A DNA stretch of 62,768 bases from Rhodobacterales bacterium (lineage in GTDB: Bacteria; Pseudomonadota; Alphaproteobacteria; Rhodobacterales; Rhodobacteraceae): the NCBI GenBank assembly GCA_025362795.1, contig JANYFE010000069.1:1-62768 (forward strand), read 5' to 3'. Positions 36,012 to 44,768 of this stretch are shown here, piece after piece. Both the position numbers and the translations under genes were made by a program. Below the pieces are notes generated by a model. That model was not told the DNA's origin, did not search any database, and saw nothing but the letters and a program-made list of their open reading frames with translations. Each line of letters opens with the position of its first letter. Position 1 is the first letter of the stretch.

Positions 36012-36964
36012 TCCTGCAAGTCCGCGACCTGCGTGTGACCTTTCGCACCGAACAAGGCATGGTCCGTGCCATCGACGGGGTGTCTTTTGATGTCGAAGAA
36101 GGCGAAGTCCTGGGGCTGGTAGGCGAGTCCGGTTCGGGCAAGACCGTCACCTTGCTGGCCGTGATGGGTCTGATCACCGATCCAAACTGCGTCATCACCG
36201 GGTCGATCAAGTACCGCGGCCGCGAACTGGTCGGCCTGCCTTCGCGTGAGATGCGCAAGCTGCGGGGCCGCGAGATTGCGATGATCTTTCAAGACCCGAT
36301 GACGGCGCTGACCCCGGTGTACACCATCGGCTGGCAGATATCGGAACAGATCCTGGCCCATCAGAAGGTCAGCAAACGACAGGCCTGGACCCAGGCCATA
36401 GATCTTTTGACCGAGGTTGGAATTCCAAAGCCAGAGGAAGCGGTGCACCGCTATCCGCATCAGTTGTCAGGCGGGATGCGCCAACGCGCCGTAATTGCGA
36501 TGGCCCTGACCTGCAACCCGGCGCTTTTGGTGGCGGATGAGCCAACGACCGCGCTGGACGTGACCGTGCAGGCGCAGATTCTGGACCTGTTGCGCAGTCT
36601 TCAGCAAAAGCACGGCTCCTCCATCATCTTCATTACCCACGATCTGGGCGTCATGGCCGATCTCGCCGACCGCATCATGGTGATGTATGCTGGGCGGATC
36701 GTGGAGCGGTCGACCAATGCGGGCATCTTTACCGAACCGCGGCATCCGTATACTCAGGCGCTGCTCGACTCTATTCCGCCGATGGAAGGGGCGCGGCCCA
36801 ACCGGTTGAAGACGATTTCGGGTGCGCCGCCCTCGCTTTTGAACCTGCCGCAGGGCTGCGCCTTCGGTCCGCGCTGTCCCTACAAGTTCGATGCCTGTGC
36901 CGCCAAACCGCCGCTGGGCGCCGAAGCCCACGCCACCGCCTGTTTTCTGGAAAGCGCCCAATGA
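36008..36964 (+). CDS. dppD: peptide ABC transporter ATP-binding protein (DppD type)
   Basis: The 318-residue ATPase has Walker [10 protein letters not shown], signature [15 protein letters not shown] and Walker [13 protein letters not shown]. The oligopeptide-transporter C-terminal region with Cys positions ([15 protein letters not shown]) is present, as in subunits that can carry an iron-sulfur cluster. It overlaps both neighbours by ATGA. It forms the heterodimeric motor with DppF. Confidence 0.9.
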   Translation: MILQVRDLRVTFRTEQGMVRAIDGVSFDVEEGEVLGLVGESGSGKTVTLLAVMGLITDPNCVITGSIKYRGRELVGLPSREMRKLRGREIAMIFQDPMTALTPVYTIGWQISEQILAHQKVSKRQAWTQAIDLLTEVGIPKPEEAVHRYPHQLSGGMRQRAVIAMALTCNPALLVADEPTTALDVTVQAQILDLLRSLQQKHGSSIIFITHDLGVMADLADRIMVMYAGRIVERSTNAGIFTEPRHPYTQALLDSIPPMEGARPNRLKTISGAPPSLLNLPQGCAFGPRCPYKFDACAAKPPLGAEAHATACFLESAQ

Positions 36965-37932
36965 GCGCGTTGTATGACATCACCAATGTCTCGAAACGCT
37001 TTCGCGTTGGCACGCGGTTTTCAAAGCAGGGCGTGCGCACGGTACATGCCGTGGACGGGGTGTCGCTGTCGATTGCGCCCGGCGAAACGCTGGGGCTGGT
37101 GGGCGAGTCCGGTTGTGGCAAAAGCACCCTCGCCCGCTGCCTGTCACGACTGTACGAGATATCAGAGGGTAAGCTGGTGTTCGACGGCACCGACATCTCT
37201 ACCCTGTCGACCCGCGACATGCGCCCCTTGCGGCGCAAGATCCAGATGGTGTTCCAAGACCCTTATGCCTCGTTGAACCCGCGGCGCCGGGTGCATGATT
37301 TGATTGCGGAGCCCCTGCGCATTCATTTGAAACTGACTGCCAAAGAGGTCAACGACCGCGTCGCGGGCCTGTTGGAGCAGGTTGGGTTGCTGCCGGACCA
37401 CGCCCAACGCTATCCGCATGAATTTTCGGGCGGGCAGCGCCAGCGCATCGGCATCGCCCGTGCTATCGCGTTGGAGCCGAAGCTGGTGATCCTGGATGAA
37501 CCGGTATCGGCGCTGGATGTGTCGGTGCAGGCCCAGATCGTGAACCTGCTTGCAGACCTGCAAGAGCGGCTGAAGCTGACCTACGTTTTTGTCGCCCATG
37601 ATCTGAGCGTGGTGCGGCAGGTGTCGACCCGGATTGCGGTGATGTATCTGGGTTCGATTGTGGAAATCGGGCAGGCCGAGGCGATTTTCGACGCGCCGCA
37701 GCACCCTTACACGCAGGCGCTGATCTCTGCCGTGCCCAACGCCCACAACGCGACGGGCACCCGCAAGCGGATCATTCTGACCGGTGATGTGCCCAGCCCG
37801 ATTGCACCGCCCAGCGGCTGTCGTTTCCACCCGCGCTGTCCGGTGGCGCAGGACCGCTGCCGCACCGAACGGCCCCTGCTGATCCCCGGCCAGAACAGCC
37901 GCGCCGTGGCCTGTCATTTCCCGATTGGCTGA
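36961..37932 (+). CDS. dppF: peptide ABC transporter ATP-binding protein (DppF type)
   Basis: The 323-residue ATPase has Walker [10 protein letters not shown], signature [15 protein letters not shown], Walker [15 protein letters not shown] and terminal [15 protein letters not shown]. It is the last gene of the seven-gene amide/peptide cluster beginning at 30255. It converges on the trehalase gene with a 71-base gap that contains only a weak 7-base-stem hairpin. Confidence 0.9.
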   Translation: MSALYDITNVSKRFRVGTRFSKQGVRTVHAVDGVSLSIAPGETLGLVGESGCGKSTLARCLSRLYEISEGKLVFDGTDISTLSTRDMRPLRRKIQMVFQDPYASLNPRRRVHDLIAEPLRIHLKLTAKEVNDRVAGLLEQVGLLPDHAQRYPHEFSGGQRQRIGIARAIALEPKLVILDEPVSALDVSVQAQIVNLLADLQERLKLTYVFVAHDLSVVRQVSTRIAVMYLGSIVEIGQAEAIFDAPQHPYTQALISAVPNAHNATGTRKRIILTGDVPSPIAPPSGCRFHPRCPVAQDRCRTERPLLIPGQNSRAVACHFPIG

Positions 37933-38003
37933 TCCAAACGCTTGTCGCCTCCTGTCGGGCGCTTTGCGCTTGCAGCCCGCGAGGGTAAAGAACGGCCGCG
38001 GGC

Positions 38004-39437
38004 CTAGTCTGACAGGTCGAGATATACGCCGTTCGACCAGCCGAACCCGTCCTGCAAGGCATATTCGCCACCACCGCTGGCAGCCAGAGGGTCGAGCATG
38101 TTGTATTTCTCGACAAACTTGCCGGTTGCCCGAAACACCGTTTCGCAACTGGCCAGCCAGCGGGTCCGCAAGACCTCTGCCAGATCGTGCAGCCCGTAAC
38201 GCCGCAAGCCCTGCACCGCGATCCATTGCAGCGGGGCCCAGCCATTCGGGCTGTCCCATTGCTGACCGCATGCAACATCGGTGGTCAGCAAACCGCCCGG
38301 CTTCAACAGGTGGGCTTGCATCCACGCCGCCGCCCGTTCGGCCTGTTGCTGGGTGGCCGCACCGGCGTAAAGCGGAAACATCCCGGCGGCGGTGGTGATG
38401 GGGATCAGGCTGCAATCCTGAATCAGGACGTCAAAGAAGTAACCTCGGCTTTCGTCAAAAAACCGCTCTGAAATCGCCGCCCGTCGCGCGGCCGCAGCGG
38501 CCAGGTAGCCCGGCGCCAGGTCCGTATCGGCCGTCGCCTCCGCCAAAATCTCTTCGTAGCGCAGCAGCAGGCAATTCAGGTCCACTGGCCAGATCTGGGT
38601 CGTGCGGATCGTGCCCAGATCCATCGGGTCCACCAGCCAGCGTGACGAGAAATCCCATCCGCTTTCACAGGCCGCCCGCAGATTCCGGTAAAACTGCGGG
38701 TGGGACTGCGCATGATCGGCCCATTCCAGATCGGTGCCATACATCTCGATCCGCGGCGTATTCGCGGCATCCCAGTACCGGCCCAGACCGGCCGCATTGT
38801 GTTCGGTCGCCATGAAATAGCGATACTCCGCCTGCATCGCGGGCAGGTAAGTGGCATAGACGCCCGCCAGATCGCCGATGGCCAGGCCATAATCCTGCAC
38901 CATCGCCGCGAAGAATGGCGGCTGCGACCGGGTCAGGAAATACGATCGGAAGCCGTTGGGGATATGACCAATCTCGGCGATGGCATAAGCGAAATTGTCC
39001 AGCATGTTGCGGACCAGGTCAAACTGCTGCGATTTCAACAGACCGAGTTGGGTGAAATAGCTGTCCCAGTAATAGGCCTCCTGAAAGCGCCCGCCCACCA
39101 CGACGTAGGGATGGGGCAGCGCAAACCGGGTTGAGCGTTCGGTCTGGTCATCGGCGGGCTTGGTCAATTGAGGCCACAACGCCGCGATATGGTCCTTGGC
39201 GGAATGAGCCGGATTGGTGCGGTATCCGTCATCAGAGCTGCCAACGGGCTGGAAGAACCGATCATAAAACCCGCGCAGGTCGTTGACGCCGCGCCGCTTT
39301 GCCGCAGCGTAAGCGCGCAGAATTTCATCGGCCGGGGCCAGCAGAATGGAATCCGATATCGCCTTTTCATCCGGCCAGAGGCCCGAACGATGCAGGTCCA
39401 CGAACAGGCCTTTCAGCGTATGATCCAGATATTCCAT
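38004..39437 (-). CDS. treF: GH37 trehalase, cytoplasmic type
   Basis: The 477-residue protein has trehalase signature 1 as VVVGGRFQEAYYWDSYF (Val replaces the first Pro) and signature 2 as QQWDSPNGWAPLQW. The catalytic Asp is likely in ESGWDFSSRW and the Glu in FVEKYN. It splits trehalose into two glucose units. There is no signal peptide, so a cytoplasmic TreF-like location is inferred. No trehalose synthesis or transport genes adjoin, and its role here is probably recycling of an osmolyte. ATG at 39437. Confidence 0.88.
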   Translation of the reverse strand: MEYLDHTLKGLFVDLHRSGLWPDEKAISDSILLAPADEILRAYAAAKRRGVNDLRGFYDRFFQPVGSSDDGYRTNPAHSAKDHIAALWPQLTKPADDQTERSTRFALPHPYVVVGGRFQEAYYWDSYFTQLGLLKSQQFDLVRNMLDNFAYAIAEIGHIPNGFRSYFLTRSQPPFFAAMVQDYGLAIGDLAGVYATYLPAMQAEYRYFMATEHNAAGLGRYWDAANTPRIEMYGTDLEWADHAQSHPQFYRNLRAACESGWDFSSRWLVDPMDLGTIRTTQIWPVDLNCLLLRYEEILAEATADTDLAPGYLAAAAARRAAISERFFDESRGYFFDVLIQDCSLIPITTAAGMFPLYAGAATQQQAERAAAWMQAHLLKPGGLLTTDVACGQQWDSPNGWAPLQWIAVQGLRRYGLHDLAEVLRTRWLASCETVFRATGKFVEKYNMLDPLAASGGGEYALQDGFGWSNGVYLDLSD

Positions 39438-39518
39438 CGCCGCCTCGTTGCCTGTCGGGGGTCGGGTTCAGCCCTGCCGCCATGTAAGCCATGCCGAATA
39501 GGCGCAACAAGCGCCACT

Positions 39519-39532
39519 TAAAGCGGTTTGGA
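39519..39532. repeat. isolated IS630-like terminal sequence
   Basis: TTAAAGCGGTTTGG at 39518-39531 is identical over 14 bases to the end of the IS630 element at 13816 read inward, including the TA. No transposase is nearby. It may be the scar of a past IS630-type insertion or deletion just downstream of the imelysin operon. Confidence 0.4.
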
Positions 39533-39605
39533 AGAATTCTGAACCTTCTTTTGGTTCGGCGGGAGTTATGGCGCGGCACCCGCGACAGCCACCGCCGTGC
39601 GGCAG

Positions 39606-40574
39606 TCAGTCGCCGTCTGCCGCATTGAACCCTACGGCCACGTCCAGTACGGGGCCAAGTTCCTTGACGGCCGTGTCATGCAGCGCGGTCACGGATTGCT
39701 GCAAAATCTCTACCTTCAAGCGGTCCGCCGGCGTAACAACGCCGGCCAGCACGGGATCGTTCAGTTTGGTCGACAGGGTGAGTGCCCGATCAAAGGCCGC
39801 CATCGTCAGGGGGGCATCCGGGGTCAGGCTGAAAGCCATTGCCTTCATCGCTTGCAGCGACAGCCGAATATTGGTCAGGCTGCGCCCCGATGCCCGCGCT
39901 TCGGCGCGTTCGGGGCGTGGTTTGTCAAAGGTTCCCAAAGGGCGGCCCAGCCGTTGATCGCGCAGAAACTCTATCCCGGTGATCAGTTGAGTGAACAAGG
40001 CCTGCCGCACCTCTGCCTGCGTGAGAAAGGTGGTATTGCCCGGCTCCCCGGCGGTCAGCACGATGTCGGCATAGCCGTCCAGCCAGGCTTTCTGCACCTC
40101 TGACGCCATCCGGGCCAGGTCGGCGGCGGTGGCGCGGATCAAAGGGCATGGCTCAGCGGGCAACGGCTCTGCCGGATAGAGCAGCCGCTCCAGACCGATC
40201 AGGCCGCGTGCTGCCACGGACTGTTCGGCGAAGTGTTCGGGGGTCAAGGCTGCGGCGTCACCCATCAAGATCCCGCGCTGCGCCTTGGCGCCCAAGCCTT
40301 TGGGATCAGGCCAGAATTCGATGGCCAGCGCATCGCCGTTCGCCGCGATCGGGCCGAATTGCACATGCTGCACAGCCACCCAGGCATCAAACGCCAGATT
40401 GAACCCAGGCTGCAACGTCACGGGATCGCAGCTTTGCGCCGCCGCATCCGCCAGCGCCTTGGTGGCGGACGCAAAACTGGCATAGCCCGGAAGGATATGA
40501 TTTTTCACGGTTTCCGGGAAATCGGCCATGGCTGGCGAGGCGAGCGCGAGGGTCAGGAACAGGCTGCGCAGCAT
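39606..40574 (-). CDS. imelysin-like periplasmic protein lacking the motif His
   Basis: The 322-residue protein has a signal peptide (MLRSLFLTLALASPAMA) and an all-helical imelysin (M75/EfeO-like) fold, a family linked to periplasmic iron handling. The family GxHxxE motif reads G-L-I-G-L-E (residues 124-129), with Ile126 in place of His, whereas the upstream paralogue keeps it. It lies one base after the DUF1111 stop, so it is co-expressed. The changed motif suggests altered metal binding or a structural role. Confidence 0.85.
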   Translation of the reverse strand: MLRSLFLTLALASPAMADFPETVKNHILPGYASFASATKALADAAAQSCDPVTLQPGFNLAFDAWVAVQHVQFGPIAANGDALAIEFWPDPKGLGAKAQRGILMGDAAALTPEHFAEQSVAARGLIGLERLLYPAEPLPAEPCPLIRATAADLARMASEVQKAWLDGYADIVLTAGEPGNTTFLTQAEVRQALFTQLITGIEFLRDQRLGRPLGTFDKPRPERAEARASGRSLTNIRLSLQAMKAMAFSLTPDAPLTMAAFDRALTLSTKLNDPVLAGVVTPADRLKVEILQQSVTALHDTAVKELGPVLDVAVGFNAADGD

Positions 40575-40575
40575 G

Positions 40576-42084
40576 TCAAAGGCTTTCCAAAAAGGCGATC
40601 AACGCATCGCGGTCGGCGGTTTGCAGACGTGTGACGTGGTCGCGCGCGGACTGCGCCTCGCCACCGTGCCACAGGATCGCTTCCAGCAGGTTTCGGGCAC
40701 GGCCATCGTGCAAAAACTCGCTGTGGCCGGACACTTGGCGGGTCAGCCCGATGCCCCACAGCGGAGGGGTTTTCCACTCGCTGCCCGACGCGCGGGCTTC
40801 GGGGCGGTTGTCGGCCAGACCCGGCCCCATGTCATGCAGCAACAGGTCGGTATAGGGCCAGATCAGCTGGAAGCTTTGCTCGGGCTGGTCCTTCAGCCGG
40901 TTGGTCACGAATTTCGGCGTATGGCACGCCGGGCATCCGCTGTCGTAGAACACCGCTTTGCCGCGCAGCACGACCGGGTCCGCCAGATTGCGGCGTTCCG
41001 GCACGCCAAGGTTGCGCGCATAGAACGTCACCAGATCAAGGCTTTGGCGGTCCACTTCCAGCCCGTCCCGGATATCCGGCTCTTGCCCGGCTGGCGCTGT
41101 GCGGCAATCGGGCTGTGCCACCGAGCAATCGCCCGACGGATCCGGATGCAGCGGCGTTGACAGCCCCATATCCCCGGAAAATGCCCCGGCCGATTGTTCC
41201 TTGATTGTGGGCGCGCCGCCTTTGAGGCCAAACCGACCCAACATCGGGACGCCATATTCCACGCTTGGCACAATCTGCGCCCGCCCGGAGATGCCGTCGC
41301 CATCCGCGTCGTCGGGGTCTTGATGCGCCAGAATGTCCGCCGCCGGAATGGCCTCCAAGAGGCCCAGACCGATCATCTGGGGTGCCACACGCGGCGACAG
41401 CATGACGGCGGGGTCCATCGGGCCATAGCCGAGGTTGGTCACCGAATAGGTCGGTTGACGCAGGCTGACCACGGCCCCGTCCGCCAATGTCACCGGGACT
41501 TCGGTATAGGCGATCTGCATCCTCCCCTCGGCGGGGTAGCCCTCGGACGCCAGATCCTGCAACTGGCCGCCGTAGACCGGTTCCGGCAGGGTGGACAGGT
41601 AGCCTTCAATCCGGGATGGAGCGGACCCGCCGGGAATCGACAGCCGCAGGAACATCGACACCCGGCTGTCACTGCCCGGCTCGGTTGTGTGGCCGCGCCC
41701 GTCCTTAAGGTGGCAATTCTGGCAACCGCTGGCGTTGTACAAAGGCCCCAGCCCATCAGATGCACGGGTTGATGACGGAGCCGGCACCCAGGTCTTGGTG
41801 AACAACCCATTGCCAAGATTGAAATCGGCCTGCCGTTCAAAGGGCATGTTGCCGGAAAACAACGAAAACGCATCCGCACTGGTTCGCGCCCGCACCGTGG
41901 CGGCGCCGGCAGGTTTGGCCTCGAATGGTTCGGGCTTGCTGAAATCCACCGGCGGGGCCAGCACTTTGGCGATCCGGGCGATCTCTGCGCCAGTGCGCGG
42001 GATGACGGCCAATGCGCGGTCGTCCAGGGTCTGCGACTGGGCAGGTCCGGCAATGGTGGACAGAACCAGAACGGCGCGCAGCAT
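40576..42084 (-). CDS. di-haem DUF1111 oxidoreductase (peroxidase-like)
   Basis: The 502-residue periplasmic cytochrome has a signal peptide (MLRAVLVLSTIAGPAQS). Two haem c sites are seen: C-Q-N-C-H at residues 121-125 and C-P-A-C-H at 384-388. The family (DUF1111, thiol oxidoreductase-like) resembles MauG-type di-haem peroxidases. ATG at 42084 follows GAGG. It is sandwiched between two imelysin genes, an arrangement I recall from other proteobacteria, suggesting redox processing of iron or an iron chelate with the imelysins. Confidence 0.88.
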   Translation of the reverse strand: MLRAVLVLSTIAGPAQSQTLDDRALAVIPRTGAEIARIAKVLAPPVDFSKPEPFEAKPAGAATVRARTSADAFSLFSGNMPFERQADFNLGNGLFTKTWVPAPSSTRASDGLGPLYNASGCQNCHLKDGRGHTTEPGSDSRVSMFLRLSIPGGSAPSRIEGYLSTLPEPVYGGQLQDLASEGYPAEGRMQIAYTEVPVTLADGAVVSLRQPTYSVTNLGYGPMDPAVMLSPRVAPQMIGLGLLEAIPAADILAHQDPDDADGDGISGRAQIVPSVEYGVPMLGRFGLKGGAPTIKEQSAGAFSGDMGLSTPLHPDPSGDCSVAQPDCRTAPAGQEPDIRDGLEVDRQSLDLVTFYARNLGVPERRNLADPVVLRGKAVFYDSGCPACHTPKFVTNRLKDQPEQSFQLIWPYTDLLLHDMGPGLADNRPEARASGSEWKTPPLWGIGLTRQVSGHSEFLHDGRARNLLEAILWHGGEAQSARDHVTRLQTADRDALIAFLESL

Positions 42085-42157
42085 CAAAGACCTCGGCTTT
42101 TGGCCGTCGATGCCAGCTTTTCCGAACCGATTCAATCGCAGACGCTTGCCCAATGGT

Positions 42158-43414
42158 TTACTGGAACACGGCGTTGGGGTTGTCGAGGCTGTCGGAGCCT
42201 TCAAACGCGACCGCCTGCAAGCCCAGTGTGGCAATCGCCCGCTGCACCGACTGGGTCTGCGTCACCAGCGCATCGACACCGCCCATGATCAACGCCTCGC
42301 CCTCTTTGTTGCCCGCCGCCAGCATCTGGTCATAGGCCATGCCCGCCTCGGCGCGGATCTTTATCGCGCCCAATGCGGCGACGGTAGCGTCAAGTTCACC
42401 TTTCAACTGCGTGTCGACCTTGGGATCCACCGAGGCCACAAGGTCGGACACCGATGCACCCGTGACGACCGAGCCATCGACCCTCGTATAGCTGCCGAGA
42501 TAGACGTTCCGCATCCCGATGCCATCATTGTAATAGCTGTTGTGCGTGTTGTCGGAAAAGCAGTCATGCTCTTCTTCCGGGTCGTTCAGCAACAGACCCA
42601 GCTTCATCCGCTGTCCGGCCAGTTCACCGTAAGACAGACTGCCCATCCCGGTCAAAATCGCCAGCACCCCGGCCTTGGGGTCCTGGATCACCGCCGCCCG
42701 CGCCGCGCCGGCGGCAGACCAGTCGTCCGTGATTTCGGTCAGATCCCCGACCAGAAGACCGGTTACCACCCGCAGGTAATCTGCCCTGCGGTCGCAATTG
42801 CCGTTGGTGCAACCAGCACCCTGCACATAATCGGTAAACGGCCGGTTTCCCGCCCCCGGTCCGGTGCCGTTCAAATCCTGGCCCCACAACAGAAACTCGA
42901 TCGCGTGATAGCCGGTTGCCACATTAGCCTCTATGCCGTCAGCTTCTTGCAAAGTGCCGGACAACAGCTCTGGCGTGATCTTGGTGGCGTCAATTTCAGT
43001 GCCTGACAGGGTGAATTTCGGGGTGGCTATGACGTTCAGCTGCGCCAGATCGTTTTCCGCGTTGCCATAGTCGCCTGCGACATAGTCGATCAGCCCTTCG
43101 TCCAGAGGCCAGCTGTTCACCCGCCCCTCCCAATCATCCACGATGGCGTTGCCAAAACGGTAGGCTTCCGATTGCTGATACTGCACACGCGCCAAAATCC
43201 ATACCGCGCGGGCCGCTTTCAGCGTGTCGTCCGACGGGGCCGCAATCAAGGCATCCACCGCCGCCTGCAAGGTTTGGGCGGTGGTCAGGCTGTCGCCATA
43301 GGTGGCCTCGGCAATATCGGCGTAGGTCTTGACGACTTCGGCAGGCGTGGCCGCGAAACCCGGCAGCGCGGACAGGGCCGTGGTGGCGAAAGCCGCCAAA
43401 AGAAGGGGGCGCAT
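42158..43414 (-). CDS. imelysin family protein (IrpA-like)
   Basis: The 418-residue protein has a signal peptide (MRPLLLAAFATTALSALPGFA). The imelysin GxHxxE motif is G-Y-H-A-I-E (His170, Glu173), followed by FLLWGQDLNGTGPG. It resembles cyanobacterial iron-regulated IrpA and the M75 domain of EfeO. It probably binds iron in the periplasm. ATG at 43414 follows AAGGAA. It is downstream of hemP by 77 bases and starts the imelysin-DUF1111-imelysin series. Confidence 0.9.
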   Translation of the reverse strand: MRPLLLAAFATTALSALPGFAATPAEVVKTYADIAEATYGDSLTTAQTLQAAVDALIAAPSDDTLKAARAVWILARVQYQQSEAYRFGNAIVDDWEGRVNSWPLDEGLIDYVAGDYGNAENDLAQLNVIATPKFTLSGTEIDATKITPELLSGTLQEADGIEANVATGYHAIEFLLWGQDLNGTGPGAGNRPFTDYVQGAGCTNGNCDRRADYLRVVTGLLVGDLTEITDDWSAAGAARAAVIQDPKAGVLAILTGMGSLSYGELAGQRMKLGLLLNDPEEEHDCFSDNTHNSYYNDGIGMRNVYLGSYTRVDGSVVTGASVSDLVASVDPKVDTQLKGELDATVAALGAIKIRAEAGMAYDQMLAAGNKEGEALIMGGVDALVTQTQSVQRAIATLGLQAVAFEGSDSLDNPNAVFQ

Positions 43415-43491
43415 CGGTGTTCCTTTTCGTGTTCTGGTGCCAGCCGTAGCCGGATCGGCGGGCGGAATGTCTTGCAAGGACCCCGCGATGT

Positions 43492-43647
43492 TCATTTTGT
43501 CAGGATCAACTTGCCCGCCCTCGTTATGCGGAGCGTGTAAACCTGAGCGTCCAGCGCGATGCGGGCCACGGTCTGGCCTGCGGTCAGCACCCTCGCGTCA
43601 TGGGTTGGATAATCTTCGGCGGCGATGACCGGGCTGCGGATGTTCAT
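43492..43647 (-). CDS. hemP: hemin uptake protein HemP
   Basis: The 51-residue protein ends in the HemP signature Y-T-L-R-I-T-R-A-G-K-L-I-L-T-K (family YRLRxTRxGKLILTK). HemP is a small cytoplasmic protein associated with haem and iron uptake genes and in some bacteria is a transcriptional activator of them. Its ATG overlaps the TGA of a 27-codon upstream ORF. Its presence here supports iron-responsive control of the imelysin operon. Confidence 0.88.
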   Translation of the reverse strand: MNIRSPVIAAEDYPTHDARVLTAGQTVARIALDAQVYTLRITRAGKLILTK

Positions 43648-43727
43648 ACTGCGTCCCGCAACGGGGTCAGGCTTTGCCAGTTTTCGGCGGCAGCGGTGAC
43701 GGTGGCGATTGCGGTGGTCGCGGGCAT
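43644..43727 (-). CDS. 27-residue upstream ORF coupled to hemP
   Basis: The peptide begins MPATTAIATV and ends SLTPLRDAV. Its ATG (43727) has an excellent ribosome-binding site (AAGGAG eight bases upstream), while hemP itself has only a weak one. Its TGA overlaps the hemP ATG as ATGA. Translation of hemP therefore likely depends on this ORF, which may act as a leader or a small protein in its own right. I know no family for it. Confidence 0.6.
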   Translation of the reverse strand: MPATTAIATVTAAAENWQSLTPLRDAV

Positions 43728-43789
43728 TTCGCACTCCTTGGCAAAACAATCCGGGCTTCCCGCGTCAGGGGGTGGCTTGGGTTCAGGAA

Positions 43790-43843
43790 AATAGATGACG
43801 GAAAGAGTAAGATTTGTAAACCCGATTCTTTCCGTCATCTATT
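43790..43843. promoter_or_regulatory. 17-base perfect inverted repeat upstream of hemP operon
   Basis: AATAGATGACGGAAAGA (43790-43806) and TCTTTCCGTCATCTATT (43827-43843) are exact reverse complements around 20 bases. It lies 63-116 bases upstream of the leader ATG. A TTTACA lies in the spacer on the operon strand and CATCTATT follows at about 17-18 bases, so it may span the promoter. Candidate functions are a double operator for an iron regulator or a regulatory RNA hairpin. It does not match the Irr ICE box closely. Confidence 0.6.
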
Positions 43844-43891
43844 CTGTGAGGGAGACGCGACCGTCGTCGAACCTCTGCAAAGGCGAAGACT

Positions 43892-44269
43892 TCAACGCCG
43901 GCGTCTGGCAGTCAGCATGCGGCCCAGTTCAAAGCTGACCTCGAACAAGATGTTTTGCAGCGGGTCGCGGGCTGGTTCGCGCGCAGCCTGCAACTCAGCA
44001 AGTAGAAGCGCCTGCGCGCGGTCGGCATCGCGCCGTTGTCTGCCCAGCACGGCGACGACGAGCGCGGCCAACACCAATCCCCCACCCACCAGTGCTGCGG
44101 CCGCATTCGGGCCGATCTGGTGCGACAGCCAGCCATAGCCTGCCGCCACCAGAAAGCCGCCACCGGTCAGCAGCAGCGCGCCGACTGCGACCGCGCTGGT
44201 CACTTGGGAGACCAACGTTCGGCCGAAAGCTTTGAACTGCCTCGAGGTCTGGCGTGACAGGATCACCAC
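43892..44269 (-). CDS. holin-superfamily-like membrane protein
   Basis: The product is about 125 residues with two adjacent hydrophobic helices (VTSAVAVGALLLTGGGFLVAAGYGWL and AAAALVGGGLVLAALVVAVLG) and a charged tail. It resembles the Phage_holin_3_6/YqjE-type proteins commonly found after DUF883/ElaB genes. Start uncertain: GTG at 44269 or 44266 immediately after the DUF883 stop. It is not evidence of a prophage. Likely an envelope or ribosome-associated stress partner of the preceding protein. Confidence 0.6.
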   Translation of the reverse strand: MVILSRQTSRQFKAFGRTLVSQVTSAVAVGALLLTGGGFLVAAGYGWLSHQIGPNAAAALVGGGLVLAALVVAVLGRQRRDADRAQALLLAELQAAREPARDPLQNILFEVSFELGRMLTARRRR

Positions 44270-44270
44270 C

Positions 44271-44570
44271 TTACCGGCGCGACAACACGCCCAGCAGCAG
44301 GCCCAGACCCGCCGCCAGACCAAGCGCCATGTAGGGATTGGCGGCAACCGCACCTTCAACACGCAAATCGACATCATGGCCCTTGCGCGACACATAGCGC
44401 CGCGCGTCGTTCAGCCCGTCGGTCATATCCTGTGCGATGGCACTGCCGCTTTTGCCGACAGAGGACGCCAGCTTGGCCATTTCGCCGCGCAGACTGGTCA
44501 ACTGCGCCATCAGCGCGTCATAGTCCGGGATTGCGTCGCTGGCTTTGATCGGGGTGGGTTCTTGTGCCAT
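44271..44570 (-). CDS. DUF883/ElaB-YqjD-like membrane-anchored protein
   Basis: The 99-residue protein is MAQEPTPIK..., with an amphipathic helical region (LMAQLTSLRGEMAKLASSV), the conserved DARRYVSRKGHDVDLRVEGAVAANPYMALGLAAGLGLLLGVLSRR ending in one membrane helix and an Arg pair. ElaB/YqjD proteins in E. coli tether ribosomes to the membrane in stationary phase. It is co-transcribed with the holin-like gene (no gap). Confidence 0.78.
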   Translation of the reverse strand: MAQEPTPIKASDAIPDYDALMAQLTSLRGEMAKLASSVGKSGSAIAQDMTDGLNDARRYVSRKGHDVDLRVEGAVAANPYMALGLAAGLGLLLGVLSRR

Positions 44571-44768
44571 GTCAGGCTCCAGTTCTATCAGGATCAAGGG
44601 GTGGACGGTGCGCCGGGTCAGGCGGATGGAGTTAACCACGCCGGGCGTCACCGTTATCCTTATTTGACCCATCTGCGAGTCTTGTGCACTAACCTGTATC
44701 AGGGGGGCCTCTCAGGGGGCTGAAATCAGCCGCGGAATTCTGTTTCGCTGACCGCCCGGAGCATGAAG

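Noticed and set aside
37975-38003. Possible terminator between dppF and trehalase
   Set aside because: The stem is only 7 bases with a 15-base loop and no T-run; too weak to list as a feature.
43892-44269. Holin-like gene as evidence for a prophage
   Set aside because: No other phage genes are present, and this type commonly pairs with DUF883 in non-phage loci.
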